DNA of 64,000 bases from Streptomyces lacrimifluminis. Lineage in GTDB: Bacteria > Actinomycetota > Actinomycetes > Streptomycetales > Streptomycetaceae. The translations under genes and the position numbers were made by a program. Of this stretch, positions 50,212 to 59,584 are shown one piece after another. The notes under the pieces were generated by a model. That model had not been told where the DNA came from and searched no databases. It saw only the letters and a program-made list of their open reading frames with translations. The DNA lies in NCBI RefSeq assembly GCF_014646095.1, contig NZ_BMMU01000005.1:115014-179013 (forward strand), in the 5' to 3' direction. The first letter of the stretch is position 1; each line of letters opens with the position of its first letter.

Positions 50212-52329
50212 ATGACGACCGAGCCTGTCTCCTTCCCCCGTCGGCACGCCCGCACCCAGCGATTCACGCTCGGCGCGCCCCGGGCCTTCGCCGTGGCGCC
50301 CGACGGTTCGCGGGTCGCCTACCTGCGGTCCTCCGCCGGTACCGACCGGGCGAACAAGCTGTGGGTGCTTGATCTCCCCGGGGGTGGTGAGCGCGTCGCC
50401 GCCGACCCGTTCGTGCTCCTCGGCGGGGCCGACGAGAAGCTGTCCGCCGAGGAACGGGCGCGTCGGGAGCGCAGCCGGGAGGGCAGCGCCGGGATCGTGG
50501 GATACGCCACCGACTCGGCCGTCGAACTGGCCGCCTTCGCCTTGTCCGGGCGGCTTTTCGTGGCCGAACTGCAGGCCGGGACGGTGCGTGAGATCCCCGC
50601 CCGGGGACAGGTGATCGACCCGCGTCCCTCCCCCGACGGTCGCCTCGTCGCGTACGTCGCGGACGGCGCCCTGTGCCTCACCGACCTGGCCGGCGAGCGG
50701 GACCACGCGCTCGCGGAACCGGAGTCGGAGACGGTGACGTACGGGCTGGCCGAGTTCATCGCGGCCGAGGAGATGGCCCGTTCGCGCGGCTTCTGGTGGT
50801 CCCCCGAGTCCGACCGGCTGCTGGTCGCACGGGCCGACGACGCGCCCGTGGACCGCTGGTGGATCTCCGATCCGGCGCATCCGGAACGGGAACCGCAACG
50901 GGTCGCGTATCCGGCGGCGGGCACCCTGAACGCGGAGGTACGGCTCTTCGTACTCACCCTCGAAGGGGTGCGCACCGAGGTCGTCTGGGACCGGAAGAAG
51001 TACCCCTATCTGGCGCGTGTGCACTGGTCAGGGGCGGGTGCGCCGCTGATTCTGGTCCAGTCGCGGGACCAGCGCGGGCAGCTCTTCCTGGCCGTGGACC
51101 CGGAATCGGGGACAACCCGGATGGTCCACGCGGAGGAAGATCCACATTGGCTTGATCTTTTCCCTGGCGTGCCCTGCTGGAGCCCCTCCGGACAGCTTGT
51201 GCGCATCTCCGACGAGGGTGGCGCCAGGGTGCTGGCGGTCGGTGAACGGCCCCTGACAGGAGCCCAGTTGCACGTCCGGGCGGTGCTGGACGTGTCGGCC
51301 GACGACGTACTCGTGGCCGCGTCGGCAGGCGAGGCGGCGGTCGGCACCGAGATCGGCGAAGTGCACGTCTATCGAGTGAATGAGCTCGGGCATGAGCGCG
51401 TCTCGCAAGAGCCAGGCGCGCACTCGGCGGTTCGCGCCGGGGGCGTGACCGTGCTGGTGTCGGCGGTGCCGGACCGGCCGGGGGCCCAGGTGCAGGTGCT
51501 CCGGGACGGGAAGCATGCGGCGACCGTCACCTCGTACGCCGAAGACCCCGGTTTGTCCCCGCGCATGACCCTCACCGAGGGGGGCGCACGCCGAATTCCA
51601 TGCGCCCTGCTTATGCCGAGCGACTACGACGGCGTCACTCCCCTCCCTGTCCTCATGGACCCCTACGGTGGTCCGCACGGCCCCCGGGTGGTCGCCGCAC
51701 ACAACGCGCACCTCACCTCGCAGTGGTTCGCCGACCAGGGTTTCGCGGTGGTCGTGGCCGACGGGCGGGGTACGCCGGGGCGGTCGCCGGCCTGGGAGAA
51801 AGCCGTCCACGGTGACTTCACGCTGTCGCTGGACGACCAGGTCGACGCCTTGCGGGACCTCGCCGAGCGCCACCCGCTCGATCTCTCCCGGGTGGCGATC
51901 CGGGGCTGGTCGTACGGCGGCTGGCTCGCGGGACTGGCGGTGCTGCGGCGCCCGGACGTCTTCCACGCGGGCATCGCGGGCGCCCCGGTGACGGACTGGC
52001 GGCTGTACGACACGCACTACACGGAGCGGTATCTCGGCGACCCGGGCGCGGCACCGGAGGCGTACGCGAACAGTTCGCTCGTCACCGACGGGGGTCTCTC
52101 GTCCCCCGCCGAGCCGCACCGGCCGCTGATGGTCGTCCACGGCACCGCCGACGACAACGTGGTCTTCGCACACGCCCTGCGTCTGTCCTCGGCCCTGCTG
52201 GCCGCGGGCCGCCCGCACGAGGTGCTCCCCCTGTCGGGCGTCACCCACATGACCCCGCAGGAACAGGTCGCGGAGAACCTGCTGCTGCTTCAGGTGGACT
52301 TCCTGAAGAGGGCGTTGGGGCTGATCTAG
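50212..52329 (+). CDS. S9 family serine peptidase (DPP IV / prolyl oligopeptidase type)
   Basis: 705 residues. N-terminal beta-propeller (about 1-430) and C-terminal alpha/beta-hydrolase: Ser in RGWSYGGWLAG, Asp in HGTADDNVVF, His in SGVTHMTP. The propeller has the pair-Glu segment AEFIAAEEMARSRGFWWSP, which binds the peptide N-terminus in DPP IV enzymes, so it probably removes dipeptides. No signal peptide, so intracellular. ATG 6 bases after TATGGT, probably leaderless. Next to two peptide importers. Confidence 0.9.
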   Translation: MTTEPVSFPRRHARTQRFTLGAPRAFAVAPDGSRVAYLRSSAGTDRANKLWVLDLPGGGERVAADPFVLLGGADEKLSAEERARRERSREGSAGIVGYATDSAVELAAFALSGRLFVAELQAGTVREIPARGQVIDPRPSPDGRLVAYVADGALCLTDLAGERDHALAEPESETVTYGLAEFIAAEEMARSRGFWWSPESDRLLVARADDAPVDRWWISDPAHPEREPQRVAYPAAGTLNAEVRLFVLTLEGVRTEVVWDRKKYPYLARVHWSGAGAPLILVQSRDQRGQLFLAVDPESGTTRMVHAEEDPHWLDLFPGVPCWSPSGQLVRISDEGGARVLAVGERPLTGAQLHVRAVLDVSADDVLVAASAGEAAVGTEIGEVHVYRVNELGHERVSQEPGAHSAVRAGGVTVLVSAVPDRPGAQVQVLRDGKHAATVTSYAEDPGLSPRMTLTEGGARRIPCALLMPSDYDGVTPLPVLMDPYGGPHGPRVVAAHNAHLTSQWFADQGFAVVVADGRGTPGRSPAWEKAVHGDFTLSLDDQVDALRDLAERHPLDLSRVAIRGWSYGGWLAGLAVLRRPDVFHAGIAGAPVTDWRLYDTHYTERYLGDPGAAPEAYANSSLVTDGGLSSPAEPHRPLMVVHGTADDNVVFAHALRLSSALLAAGRPHEVLPLSGVTHMTPQEQVAENLLLLQVDFLKRALGLI

Positions 52330-52347
52330 GGCTCGTGCAGGTACGGC

Positions 52348-52384
52348 AACGGGCCGGGGCTACATGGCGAGCCCCGGCCCGTTT
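52348..52384. terminator. bidirectional hairpin terminator
   Basis: AACGGGCCGGGGCT / AGCCCCGGCCCGTT plus a T run (gttt), between the convergent peptidase and ABC ATPase genes. Confidence 0.9.
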
Positions 52385-52490
52385 ACGGCACCCGCACGGC
52401 CGTACGTTTCTCAGAGTGGACCGTCCGTATATCGAGATCGGGTCGGCCAAGTTGCCTCCGTGTTAACGCGGTTCGTGCATACTTATGCGC

Positions 52491-53573
52491 TTATTTCGCC
52501 CCGTCAGCAAGATCGTCCGCAGCGTCCGCAGGAGGCTCCCCGATCGGCACCACCCGCTTCTCCTCCGCGAAATGGCAGGCAGAGTCATGTGCCGCCGGTC
52601 CCGTCGTCCGCCGGAACTCGGCGGGGACCGTCAGCAGCGGAACCTCCAGGGCGCACCGTTCCCGCGCCTTCCAGCAGCGGGTGCGGAAGCGGCAGCCGGA
52701 GGGCGGGTTGGCCGGCGAGGGCACGTCACCGGTGAGGATGATCCGCTCCCGGCGTTCACGGGCCTCGGGGTCGGGGACGGGCACGGCGGAGAGGAGTGCC
52801 TGGGTGTAGGGGTGCGTCGGGTGGTCGTAGATCTCGGCGTCACGGCCCGTCTCCACGATCCGGCCGAGGTACATCACCCCGACCCGGTCCGAGATGTGCC
52901 GGACGATCGACAGGTCGTGGGCGATGAAGACGTACGAGAGGGCGAACTCGCTCTGGAGCCGGTCCATCAGGTTGATCACCTGCGCCTGCACCGAGACGTC
53001 GAGCGCCGACACCGGTTCGTCGGCGACGATGATCTCGGGGCGCAGTGCCAACCCCCGCGCGATACCGATGCGTTGGCGCTGGCCACCGGAGAACTGGTGG
53101 GGATAGCGGTTGATGTACTCGGGGTTGAGGCCGACCACGTCCAGCAGGTCCTGGACCTTCCGGCGCCGGTCGCCCTTGGGCGCGACCTCGGGGTGGATCT
53201 CGTAGGGCTCCCCGATGATGTCTCCCACCGTCATACGGGGGTTGAGGGAGGTGTACGGGTCCTGGAAGACCATCTGGATGTTGCGGCGTACGGCCTTCAG
53301 GGCTCGGCCGGACAGCTTGGTGATGTCATCGCCCTTGTACAGGATCGTCCCGGCCGTCGGCTTCTCCAGGTTGACCAGCATCCTGGCCACGGTCGACTTG
53401 CCGCAGCCGGACTCGCCGACGATGCCCAGGGTTTCGCCGGCGCCGAGTGTGAAGTCGACTCCGTCGACGGCCCGGACGGCGCCGACCTGCTTCTTGAGGA
53501 GGATGCCCTGGGTGAGCGGGTAGTGCTTGACGAGTCCGCTCACTTCGAGGATCGCCTCGGACGTCTCAGGCAT
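52491..53573 (-). CDS. oligopeptide ABC transporter ATP-binding protein (OppF/DppF type)
   Basis: 360 residues: Walker [11 protein letters not shown]-loop [13 protein letters not shown], signature FSGGQRQR, Walker B IIVADEP, switch FIAHDLS, and the C-terminal oligo_HPY segment with [14 protein letters not shown] that may bind an Fe-S cluster. Last gene of the five-gene operon, overlapping the previous ATPase gene by 8 bp. Confidence 0.92.
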   Translation of the reverse strand: MPETSEAILEVSGLVKHYPLTQGILLKKQVGAVRAVDGVDFTLGAGETLGIVGESGCGKSTVARMLVNLEKPTAGTILYKGDDITKLSGRALKAVRRNIQMVFQDPYTSLNPRMTVGDIIGEPYEIHPEVAPKGDRRRKVQDLLDVVGLNPEYINRYPHQFSGGQRQRIGIARGLALRPEIIVADEPVSALDVSVQAQVINLMDRLQSEFALSYVFIAHDLSIVRHISDRVGVMYLGRIVETGRDAEIYDHPTHPYTQALLSAVPVPDPEARERRERIILTGDVPSPANPPSGCRFRTRCWKARERCALEVPLLTVPAEFRRTTGPAAHDSACHFAEEKRVVPIGEPPADAADDLADGAK

Positions 53574-54549
53574 CGAGCGTCTCCCTCCAGAAGTGGCAGG
53601 CGCTCGTGCGCACCCCGTCTTCCGAGTCCACCTCGTACAGCGGGGGTACGTCCGTGCGGCAGATGTCCCGGGCCATCGGGCACCGCGGGTTGAAGGCGCA
53701 GCCCGGCGGGATGTTCATCAGGTTCGGCGGGAGGCCCTTGATGGCGTACAGCTCGCGGCCCTTCTGGTCGAGGCGCGGAATCGACTCCAGCAGGCCCTTG
53801 GTGTACGGGTGGGCGGGCGCCTTGTAGATGTCGTGGACCGGCGCCGACTCGACGATCCGGCCCGCGTACATGACGGCGATCCGGTCGGCGACGTCCGCGA
53901 CGACTCCCAGGTCGTGGGTGATGAGGATCAAGCCCATGTCCAGCTCGCGCCGCAACTCCGCCAGGAGGTCCATCACCTGGGCCTGGACCGTCACGTCGAG
54001 GGCCGTCGTCGGTTCGTCGGCGATGATCAGGGCCGGTTCCAGGGCCAGCGCCATGGCGATCATGATGCGCTGGCGCATGCCTCCGGAGAACTGGTGCGGG
54101 TAGTCGCGTACGCGCTGGGCAGCCGCTGGAATGCGGACGCGGTCCATCAGCTCGATCGCCTTGGCCCTGGCGTCCTTTCGGGACAGTCCGCGGTGCACGG
54201 TGAACATCTCGCCGAGCTGGTCGCCGACGGAGAGGACCGGGTTGAGGGAGGACAGGGCGTCCTGGAAGATCATCGCCATCCGGGCGCCCCGGACCTTGCG
54301 GCGCTCCTCCTCCTTGAAGGTGAGCAGGTCCTTGCCCTGGAAGAGGATCTCGCCGCCGGTGATCTTCCCGGGCGGGGTGTCCAGGATGCCCATGACCGCC
54401 TGGGCCGTCACCGACTTGCCGGAGCCGGACTCGCCGAGCACGGCGAGGGTCTCGCCCGCGTCCACGCTGTAGGTGACGCCGTTGACGGCCTTGGCGACCC
54501 CGTCCCGGGTTCTGAACTCCACGTGGAGGTCGCGTACTTCGAGGAGCAT
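53566..54549 (-). CDS. oligopeptide ABC transporter ATP-binding protein (OppD/DppD type)
   Basis: 327 residues: Walker [10 protein letters not shown], signature [22 protein letters not shown], and the cysteine motif [15 protein letters not shown] chose the ATG preceded by GAGGTGA; a GTG four codons earlier overlaps the permease stop (GTGA) and is also possible. Pairs with the DppF-type subunit. Confidence 0.92.
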   Translation of the reverse strand: MLLEVRDLHVEFRTRDGVAKAVNGVTYSVDAGETLAVLGESGSGKSVTAQAVMGILDTPPGKITGGEILFQGKDLLTFKEEERRKVRGARMAMIFQDALSSLNPVLSVGDQLGEMFTVHRGLSRKDARAKAIELMDRVRIPAAAQRVRDYPHQFSGGMRQRIMIAMALALEPALIIADEPTTALDVTVQAQVMDLLAELRRELDMGLILITHDLGVVADVADRIAVMYAGRIVESAPVHDIYKAPAHPYTKGLLESIPRLDQKGRELYAIKGLPPNLMNIPPGCAFNPRCPMARDICRTDVPPLYEVDSEDGVRTSACHFWRETLDA

Positions 54550-54557
54550 GGCGCCGG

Positions 54558-55553
54558 TCACCTCAGCTTCGGGTCGAGGGCGTCGCGCACCGCGTCGCCG
54601 AGCATGATGAACGCGAGCACGGTGACCGCGAGCGCTCCGGACGGCCACAGGAGGGCGTGCGGGGCGTTGCGGATGTACGGGGAGGCCGCGCTGATGTCGA
54701 TGCCCCAGGAGACGGTGGGCGGCTTCAGACCGACGCCCAGGTACGACAGGGTGGCCTCCAGCGCGATGTACGTACCGAGCGCGATGGTCGCCACGACGAT
54801 CACGGGCGCCACGGCGTTGGGCGTGATGTGGCGCAGCAGCATGCGGGAGTTGGACGCGCCGAGGGCGCGCGCCGCCTGGACGTAGTCGTTCTGTTTGGCG
54901 GTGATGACCGAGCCGCGGGCGATCCGGGAGATCTGCGGCCAGCCGAGCAGCACCATGAACCCGATGACCGGCCAGACCGTCGAGCTGGTCACCACGGAGA
55001 GCAGGACCAGGCCGCCGAGGACGACCGGGATCGCGAAGAAGACGTCGGTGATCCGGGACAGCACCGAGTCCCAGGTCCCGCCGAAGAACCCGGCGAGCCC
55101 GCCGAGGACGGACCCGAGGACCGCGACCCCGAGCGTGGCGCAGACGCCGACCGTGACGGACGTACGGGCACCGTAGACCGTGCGCGTGTAGACGTCGCAG
55201 CCCTGGCCGTCGTAGCCGAAGGGATGGCCGGGGCCGGAACTCTTCTGGGCGTTGGCGAGGTCGCACTTCAACGGGTTGCCGGAGGCGATCAGCGAGGGCC
55301 AGATCGAGATGATCACCAGGAAGAGGATGATCAGCCCGGAGACGATGAAGACGGGGTTGCGGCGCAGGTCGAGCCAGGCGTCGGACCAGAGGGAGCGAGG
55401 TTTGTCGGCCGGGTCCCCTCCTGGCCCGGCGCCCGGCCCCTTCTCCAAGGTCTCCGCCTCGCTGGTGGCGAGGTCCATGGCGCCGCCCATGCCGGTCGCG
55501 GCCATGGCGCCCTCGGGTGCGCCTCTGTCGCCCGTGGACTGGGGTTCAGGCAT
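54558..55553 (-). CDS. oligopeptide ABC transporter permease (DppC type)
   Basis: 331 residues. A ~60-residue polar leader with two internal ATGs, then six membrane helices; EAA loop DYVQAARALGASNSRMLLRH. Unusual periplasmic insert with two cysteines (CDLANAQKSSGPG ... GQGCDVYTR). Overlaps dppB-like gene by 8 bp. Confidence 0.9.
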   Translation of the reverse strand: MPEPQSTGDRGAPEGAMAATGMGGAMDLATSEAETLEKGPGAGPGGDPADKPRSLWSDAWLDLRRNPVFIVSGLIILFLVIISIWPSLIASGNPLKCDLANAQKSSGPGHPFGYDGQGCDVYTRTVYGARTSVTVGVCATLGVAVLGSVLGGLAGFFGGTWDSVLSRITDVFFAIPVVLGGLVLLSVVTSSTVWPVIGFMVLLGWPQISRIARGSVITAKQNDYVQAARALGASNSRMLLRHITPNAVAPVIVVATIALGTYIALEATLSYLGVGLKPPTVSWGIDISAASPYIRNAPHALLWPSGALAVTVLAFIMLGDAVRDALDPKLR

Positions 55554-56469
55554 AGCGGATCCTCGGGTCGAGTACGGCGTACAGGAGGTCGACGAGCAGG
55601 TTGGCGACCAGGAAGACGAGGACGAGGACGGTCACGAAGCCGACGACCGTCTGGGTGTTCTGGCGGAGGATGCCCTGGTAGAGCTGGTAGCCGACGCCGT
55701 GGATGTTGAAGATCCGCTCGGTGACGATCGCCCCGCCCATCAGCGCGCCGATGTCCGTGCCGATGAAGGTGACCACGGGGATGAGCGAGTTGCGCAGGAG
55801 GTGGCGGGTGATCACCCGGCGCCGGGGCAGACCCTTGGCGACCGCTGTACGGACGTAGTCGGAGCGTCTGTTCTCGGCGATGGACGTGCGGGTCAGGCGG
55901 GTCACGTAGGCCAGCGAGACGGAGGCCAGGACCAGGCCCGGCACGATCAGTTCGTCGAAGGTGGCGTCCGTCGACACGGAGGGCTTGATCCAGCCCCACT
56001 CGACGCCCAGCAGCAGCTGGAGCAGGAGACCGGTGACGAAGGTCGGCACCGAGATGACGACCAGGGTGACCAGGAGGACGCCGGTGTCGACGGGCCTGCC
56101 TCGGCGCAGGCCCGTGATCACGCCCAGGGTGATGCCGATGACGATCTCGAAGAACACGGCGACGACGGTGAGACGGATGGTGACGGGGAAAGCCGTCGAC
56201 ATCAGCTCGGTGACCTTCTGGCCGTTGAAGGCGGTGCCGAAGTCGCCGGTGAAGACGTTGCCCATGTAGGTCAGGTATTGCTGCCACACGGGCTTGTCGA
56301 GGCCGAACTCCTTGCGGAGCTGGGCGGCCGTGGCCGGGTCGCACTGCCGGTCGCCGCAGAGGCCGGCGATGGGGTCGCCCATCACGTTCACCATCAGGAA
56401 GATCAACAGTGTGGCGCCGATGAAGACCGGGATCATCTGCAGCAGACGCCGGATCACATACCGTCCCAT
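55546..56469 (-). CDS. oligopeptide ABC transporter permease (DppB type)
   Basis: 307 residues, six helices, EAA loop RRSDYVRTAVAKGLPRRRV, ends LLVDLLYAVLDPRIRYA as expected. Has a CGDRQCDP pair of cysteines in the first external loop. Directly after the substrate-binding protein gene (54-bp gap). Confidence 0.92.
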   Translation of the reverse strand: MGRYVIRRLLQMIPVFIGATLLIFLMVNVMGDPIAGLCGDRQCDPATAAQLRKEFGLDKPVWQQYLTYMGNVFTGDFGTAFNGQKVTELMSTAFPVTIRLTVVAVFFEIVIGITLGVITGLRRGRPVDTGVLLVTLVVISVPTFVTGLLLQLLLGVEWGWIKPSVSTDATFDELIVPGLVLASVSLAYVTRLTRTSIAENRRSDYVRTAVAKGLPRRRVITRHLLRNSLIPVVTFIGTDIGALMGGAIVTERIFNIHGVGYQLYQGILRQNTQTVVGFVTVLVLVFLVANLLVDLLYAVLDPRIRYA

Positions 56470-56523
56470 GAGGGCTCCGGAGATAGTGGGGGCGGGCGCT
56501 CCGGGAAACCCGCCCCCGGCGGC

Positions 56524-58170
56524 TCAGCTGACCTTGATCTCGCTGTACACGGGCAGGCTGAACGGGCTCAGGGCCACGTTCGAGAGGCGCTCCGAGTAGC
56601 CGGCACTGCCGTTCTGGTACCAGAGCGGGATGGCGCCCATGTCGTCCCGCAGCACCTCCTCGGCCTGCTGGAACAGGTCGACGGCCTTGGCCTGGTCGGT
56701 CTCCGCGTTGGCCTCGTCGACGAGCTTGTCGAACTCCTTGTTGGTCCACTTGCCGTCGTTGGAGGAGGCGTTGGTGTAGTAGAGCGGCTGGAGGAAGTTC
56801 TGGATGAGCGGGTAGTCCATCTGCCAGCCGGCCCGGAACGGGCCCGACATCTTGGACTGCGTGATCTGGTTGCGGAAGTCGGCGAAGGTGCCGACCGGGT
56901 TGGCGACGCAGGCCTTGTCGTTGTCGAGCACGTTGTTGACGCTGTTGCAGACCGCGTCGACCCACTGCTTGTGCGAGCCGGAGTCCGCGTTGTACGAGAT
57001 CTTGACCTGGCCGCCGGGGAACCCGCCGCCCTCCTCGATGAGCTTCTTGGCCTCCTCGGGGTCGTACTCGCAGGCGTCGCCGCACAGGTCCGCCTTGAAG
57101 CCGCCCTCCTCGCCGAGGACGGGTGAGGTCCAGTCGCCGGCGGGGGTGCGGGTCTTCTGGAAGATGGTGTCGGTGATCTGCTCGCGGTTGATCGCGCGGG
57201 AGAGTCCGGTGCGGACCTTCTCCATGCCGGGCTTGGCCCAGTCCTTGTCGTAGAACGGGAAGGCGAGGGTCTGGATGATGCCGGCGGGGGTGTTGATGTA
57301 CCGGTCACCGAGGTCGCTCTTGACGTTCCCCAGCTGGGCGGCGGGCACGTCGTCGACGAGGTCGAGGTTGCCGGCCATCAGGTCGGTGTAGGCGGTGTTG
57401 TTGTCGGTGTAGACCTTGAGGTCGACGCCGCCGTTCCGGGCCTTGTCCGTTCCGGAGTAGGCGTCCCACTTCCGCAGGGACATCTGCGAGCCCTTGGTGT
57501 ACGAGTCGATCGCGTACGGGCCGTTGCCGACGGGCTTGCTCACCCAGGCCGCGTGGTCCTTGAAGAAGGCCTGGGGCAGCGGCGAGAAGGCCGCGTAGCC
57601 GAGGGTGTCGGGGAAGGTCGAGAACTTCTGGTTGAGCTTGACGGTGAAGGTGTTGGTGCCGGTCACCACGAGCCCGGAGAGGGTGTCGGCGGTCTGCTTG
57701 CTGCCGTCCTCGGGGTGCGCCTTGTCGTAGCCGTCGATGTAGCCGAAGAAGTAGGCGTTCTTCTGGTTGTTCTTCAGGCTGGCGCCGTAGTTCCAGGCGT
57801 CGACGAACGACTTGGCGGTGACGGCCTCGCCGTTGCTGAACTTCCAGCCGTCCTTGATGGTGACGGTGAAGTTCTGCGAGTCGGTCGTCTCGATCTTCTC
57901 GGCCATCATGTCGTTGGCCTTGCCGGTCCTGGCGTCGTACCGCTTCAGTCCGCGGAAGATCATGTCGAGGACCTTGCCGCCCTGCACCTCGTTCGTGTTG
58001 GCGGGCTCCAGCGGGTTCTGCGGGTCGCCCCAGGACGAGCTGAGGATGCCGGAGCCGTCACCGGTGCCGCTGCCGCCACCGCTGTCGTCGTCACCGCCCC
58101 CGCAGGCGGTCGCCGTGAGGGCTACCGCCACCGCGCATGCGGCCCATCGGGCGTGCGTGGCTCCACGCAT
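56524..58170 (-). CDS. oligopeptide ABC transporter substrate-binding lipoprotein
   Basis: 548 residues, SBP family 5. Lipoprotein signal peptide ending TATAC (cysteine near residue 23), then GGGDDDSGGG linker and the family blocks FRGLKRYDARTGKANDMMAE and FVDAWNYGASLKNNQ. Binds peptides outside the membrane. First gene of the operon; divergent from the bldKA-like gene across 280 bp that hold both promoters and a GATATT-type -10 candidate. Confidence 0.92.
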   Translation of the reverse strand: MRGATHARWAACAVAVALTATACGGGDDDSGGGSGTGDGSGILSSSWGDPQNPLEPANTNEVQGGKVLDMIFRGLKRYDARTGKANDMMAEKIETTDSQNFTVTIKDGWKFSNGEAVTAKSFVDAWNYGASLKNNQKNAYFFGYIDGYDKAHPEDGSKQTADTLSGLVVTGTNTFTVKLNQKFSTFPDTLGYAAFSPLPQAFFKDHAAWVSKPVGNGPYAIDSYTKGSQMSLRKWDAYSGTDKARNGGVDLKVYTDNNTAYTDLMAGNLDLVDDVPAAQLGNVKSDLGDRYINTPAGIIQTLAFPFYDKDWAKPGMEKVRTGLSRAINREQITDTIFQKTRTPAGDWTSPVLGEEGGFKADLCGDACEYDPEEAKKLIEEGGGFPGGQVKISYNADSGSHKQWVDAVCNSVNNVLDNDKACVANPVGTFADFRNQITQSKMSGPFRAGWQMDYPLIQNFLQPLYYTNASSNDGKWTNKEFDKLVDEANAETDQAKAVDLFQQAEEVLRDDMGAIPLWYQNGSAGYSERLSNVALSPFSLPVYSEIKVS

Positions 58171-58450
58171 GGAGTGCCTCCAGTTCAGTGCGCCGTACCG
58201 TTACCGGCCAATATCGGTTGATAGCACCCATAGCGCACGTCTACTCGGCCCGTCCGTGTTTTCCTCCCGCTTTGGTCATGGCCGTCCAAAGCTGACCCAC
58301 GTGGCGCACCAGCCCTGGGTCAAAGGACAAAAGTCCAGATCAAAGGCGTCATGGAAACATTGACGCCGACTGAACCAGCGCTGAAAAGTCGCGTTCAGCC
58401 CGCTGTTCTGCTGTACGCGGGGCCCCTCACCACTCCGGGCCTGGAGCACC

Positions 58451-59479
58451 ATGACCTCGCCTCTGTCTTCCGCCACCGCACCCCGGGTGACGGCCGATCC
58501 CGGCGCCGTACCGCCGACGCCGTCCGCGCCGGTCCGCGGCGGCACCGGCCGCTCGCCGGGGCGGATCGCCTGGCTGCGCTTCCGACGCGACCGCACCGGC
58601 GTCGTCTCGGCCGTCGTGGTCGTGCTGTTCTTCGTGGCGGGCATCGCGGCCCCGCTGATCGCCACGGTCTACGGCAAGGACCCGTACACGACCTACGGCC
58701 AGAACGGCACCGGTCTGCTGAACGAGTTCGGGTTCCCGATCCGGCCCAACGGCGGGATCAGCGGCGACTTCTGGTTCGGGGTCGAGCCGCAGCTCGGCCG
58801 GGACGTCTTCACCCTGCTGCTCTACGGCATCCGCAACTCGCTGCTCATCGCCACGGTGACGACCGTGCTGGTCACCCTGTTCGGCATCGCCGTGGGTCTC
58901 ACGGCCGGTTATCTGGGCGGGCGGATCGACGGCTTCGTCGGCCGGGTCATCGACATCCTGCTGGCGTTCCCCTCCACCCTGTTCTTCATCGCCTTCTGGC
59001 CGGTGATGATCTCCGTCTTCGTGTCGCCGGAGGAGAACACCCCGACCTGGCTGACCGTCGTCAGCCTCATCTCCGTGATGACCGCGTTCGGCTGGGCGCC
59101 CATCGCCCGGCTGCTGCGCGGTGAGGTACTCGCCCTGCGCGAGCGGGAGTTCGTGGAGTCCGCCAAGGTCACCGGCGCCTCCCCGGCCCGGATCATCTTC
59201 CGGGAGCTGCTGCCCAACCTGTGGACCCCGATCCTCATCCAGGCCACCCTCGCGCTGCCCATGTACGTCACCACCGAGGCGGCGCTCGCCTTCCTCGGGG
59301 TCGGGCTCAGCGACCCCACGCCCGACTGGGGCGTGATGATCCAGCGCGGGGCGCAGGTCTACCAGAACGACATCACCTACATGCTCTTCCCCGGCCTGTC
59401 GATGGTGATCTTCGTGATCGCCTTCAACCTCCTCGGCGACTCCGTGCGCGACGCACTGGACCCGAAGACCAGGCGCTGA
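58451..59479 (+). CDS. bldKA: oligopeptide ABC transporter permease (DppC type), BldKA-like
   Basis: 342 residues. Polar leader, six membrane helices, EAA loop REFVESAKVTGASPARIIFR, closing GDSVRDALDPKTRR. First gene of a permease / binding protein / permease / ATPase cluster, the order of S. coelicolor bldKA-B-C-D. BldK imports an extracellular oligopeptide needed for aerial growth. ATG with GGAGC upstream. The bldK name rests on gene order and length, not on a sequence comparison. Confidence 0.65.
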   Translation: MTSPLSSATAPRVTADPGAVPPTPSAPVRGGTGRSPGRIAWLRFRRDRTGVVSAVVVVLFFVAGIAAPLIATVYGKDPYTTYGQNGTGLLNEFGFPIRPNGGISGDFWFGVEPQLGRDVFTLLLYGIRNSLLIATVTTVLVTLFGIAVGLTAGYLGGRIDGFVGRVIDILLAFPSTLFFIAFWPVMISVFVSPEENTPTWLTVVSLISVMTAFGWAPIARLLRGEVLALREREFVESAKVTGASPARIIFRELLPNLWTPILIQATLALPMYVTTEAALAFLGVGLSDPTPDWGVMIQRGAQVYQNDITYMLFPGLSMVIFVIAFNLLGDSVRDALDPKTRR

Positions 59480-59584
59480 ACAGCAGCGCCCCCATCACCG
59501 CCCCGCACCGGCCTCGCACCGCCCCGCAGGAAATCCGGAACCACCGGGAAACACCCCTTCTCCCTGATTCAGGCAGGACACCCC

